NCBI GenBank assembly: GCA_964019695.1 | Contig: OZ026525.1 | Coordinates: 88,807,779 to 88,871,778 of the forward strand | Origin: Loripinus fragilis | Lineage: Eukaryota > Mollusca > Bivalvia > Lucinida > Lucinidae | DNA: 64,000 nt | Reading direction: 5' to 3' | In this document: one piece after another, positions 1 through 64,000 of the stretch | Numbering within the stretch: the stretch's first letter is position 1 | How the letters are laid out: each line of letters begins with the position of its first letter | Program-made: the position numbers and the translations under genes | Notes under the pieces: model-generated | Told to the model about the DNA's origin: nothing | The model's input: the letters and a program-made list of their open reading frames with translations, nothing else | Databases searched by the model: none

Positions 1-861
1 ATTCAAGGACTTTTCAAAGCATTTGCATGATTTTCCAGTACTTTTCAAGGCATATCTAATTTTCAAGGACTTTTCAAGAAAGCCCTTTAAATTCAAGAAC
101 TTTTCAAGCCTCTGGGAACCCTGTATTACCTCATTTAACCCTTTGTATACTAGTGACTCCTGAATATGCACTTTGGCGAAATGTGAAGACCCGGATGAAA
201 TGCAGCATAATTCGGCATTTAATCTACAAGGTCTACACTGTTTGCTAAGACATAATCGATCTTTAGAGAAAGAAATACATTATTTTGGGGAACACTATAA
301 CCTGTGACCCCTCAATACATACAATCGACCATCCTTACTTTATTGTATATAGCCTAATGGAAAAAATCCATTCGTCTGAAAAGAGTTAATATACAGTTGA
401 AGACAAATCTATGACAAAACAGATGAAAATGCCATTAGCTATTTTAACTAGGTTAGATAAGCAAAACAGTTGTGCATTTCATACTATAAATACCTCGTTC
501 ATACAAACACTAAGTAATGTAGAGTAGATGAAAGGATGATGATCCAGACTTATGCTATACTGGATAGAACAGCCCGTGAGGTTATAAAACTTTTTTCATG
601 CTCAACTCAATTGAGTACGAAATTTCAACTGCTCATAAACACTAAAATACCGACAAATAAAGAAGTTTCTTGCTTTAGGTCTCTCAGATGTTGTATTTAT
701 CATGCTGATAAATGTTAAGATGCCAACAATTGTTGGCATTTTAACATTTATGAGCAGGATAAATTCTGTGCTCCACTGAGTTGAGTATGAGAAGTTTTAT
801 AACCTCAGGGCCAGGCTTCAAGCTCCAGACTCCTATAAAACTACCTGAATGTATCCTATAG

Positions 862-1095
862 TCCGCCATGCGAGAAAACCTGACTGTTGTATGCGTACAA
901 CAAAGGCGCAGAACAGCCTGTGCATCTGCGACAGTCTGATCAGCTCTTTTGTTGTTTGCTATCTCAAAAGTATGGTATCGATTCTTTCCATATGCAAAAT
1001 TTCAGGATTCTAGCCGGTCTAGGTAGTTCTACAGACTGGTTTGAGTCTCACTTTGTCGGAAACTCTAAGACAGGCTTTGTCACATCGAGGCACAA
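862..1095. mobile_element. GCGAGAAAACCTG-ended MITE
   Basis: One of four copies in the window. The left end reads GCGAGAAAACCTGACTGTTG and the right end reads GACAGGCTTTGTCACATCGAG. Other copies are at 32327-32533 and 52504-52738, with a fragment near 61250-61360. Confidence 0.65.
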
Positions 1096-1659
1096 TATAT
1101 CAACTTACCAAGCCCCATCCTCTGGTCAAGGGAACATTGAATATCAGCATATAGCATTATTAGTGCCATCTGCTGATAACCATGCAAACAGTTTGGACCC
1201 AGACCATGCCCGGCAAAAAGTCGGGCCTGATCTGGGTCCAAACTGTTTGACACTCTGATGGTATTCCTGAAAGAATTTTTCAAAAAAAAGTTGACATTGA
1301 AAAAATCAGCAGACAATAGATAAGATTGCAAAATTTCCCAGTAGGTAGAGTTAACAATTTTGCCTTATTAAGACTGGCATCACCAACCCTCTAGAGAGAG
1401 CTTTATTTCCTGAGGGCATATATAATTTAGACAGAATTGAGATCTTTCTCTCTTTTTTTCAAAACCGTCTTGCTTATTTTTTGACAGAGCATAACTGAAA
1501 TGCATTGATTAACACTATCATATAAGCCAGCATAAATTCTTCTCTGTCCTATTGACCTCAGTAAGGGCAGGAACTAGTAAACAGATAAATTGTCTCCCTT
1601 TGTCCCAGAAATTACAAGCAGCATTCTTCTTGATTAGAAGACTGTTACGAACCATGTCT

Positions 1660-1935
1660 TTTTATTGTTTGGTTTGTCGTTTAACGTTCCAGTCAACAGC
1701 TATGGTCATGTCGAGACAGTCCACATTTTCCTGGACAAGCTTTGACAAAGCGGTTAACCAGTACTTTGTGCACATATTTTGTAACTGACAATCCACCTTC
1801 TTGAATCAGCGAAAGGAGGAAAACAACTCTAAAAAATATTTCATGATTAATCTCCACAAAGTATGGGGCTAGGCTGGGATCGAACTTACAACCCCTAGAT
1901 CAGCAATTTGCCTCAGGAGCCATGTCCATCTCCAC
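1660..1935 (-). mobile_element. tRNA-derived SINE (type B), minus orientation
   Basis: On the minus strand a pol III B box (GTTCGATCCC) follows an A-box-like region. The body contains the shared segment TGACCATAGCTGTTGACTGG (as complement). Related copies lie at about 46905-47125, 50345-50640, 55228-55490 and 59065-59385. Confidence 0.7.
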
Positions 1936-1945
1936 AAGAGGTGTA

Positions 1946-64000
<62,055 letters not shown>

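Noticed and set aside
887..1258. 123-codon open frame on the plus strand
   Set aside because: It runs through two MITE fragments (GCGAGAAAACCTG and GTCGTCTGCTG families) and matches no protein family I know.

Overview
The window is a piece of a metazoan nuclear genome, most likely a bivalve or other mollusc. The evidence is a widely split animal gene in AT-rich DNA with very large introns packed with tRNA-derived SINEs and short palindromic DNA transposons. The host group is inferred from style, not proven. The only host gene seen is a sarco/endoplasmic reticulum Ca2+-ATPase (SERCA, ATP2A family) on the minus strand, from the right edge (coding residue ~156, rabbit SERCA1 numbering) to position 2170 (residue 732). 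Both gene ends lie outside. Fourteen constitutive exons are read, every junction phase agrees, and the 576 encoded residues align to rabbit SERCA1 without an indel. TGES, Glu309, the DKTGT phosphorylation site, Lys515, DPPR, TGDN and TGDGVND are all present.

The most interesting feature is at the left end. The P-domain exon with the TGDGVND motif (2170-2263) has a diverged twin at 4950-5043. Both are 94 nt, enter in phase 0 and leave in phase 1. Both have U2-type acceptors, and both are followed by ATATCCTTT, the U12-type AT-AC donor consensus. A U12 donor should not splice to a U2 acceptor, and two 94-nt exons would break the frame, so the architecture predicts obligate mutually exclusive splicing, the logic known from JNK genes. 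The twin keeps Asp703 and Asp707 but changes Asn706 to Cys and rewrites the following segment. Eight of its 14 conserved residues use different synonymous codons, which argues for selection rather than decay.

The introns are a graveyard of mobile DNA. On the plus strand, 16398-20788 is a complete young LTR retrotransposon (196-bp LTRs with one difference, 5-bp target duplication, initiator-Met tRNA primer site). It encodes a Gag with zinc knuckle and coiled coil but no pol, and is itself interrupted by a 1.55-kb tandem-repeat element. Other residents are several MITE families (CAGTAAAACC ends with TA duplications; a roughly 20-copy GAGACGG hairpin family; a hairpin family with covarying arms; GAGCC-, GTCGTCTGCTG- and GCCTCATTGCG-ended families), a TAA-flanked Harbinger-like element, tRNA-type SINEs, a 5S rRNA-derived sequence and a decayed Ty3/gypsy reverse-transcriptase fragment.

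By region: 1-9.3 kb, P-domain exons including the twin pair; 9.1-16.2 kb, N-domain exons; 16.4-20.8 kb, LTR element; 21.8-31.4 kb, phosphorylation-site and M3-M4 exons; 31.4-58.1 kb, one 26.6-kb repeat-filled intron; 58-64 kb, A-domain and following exons.
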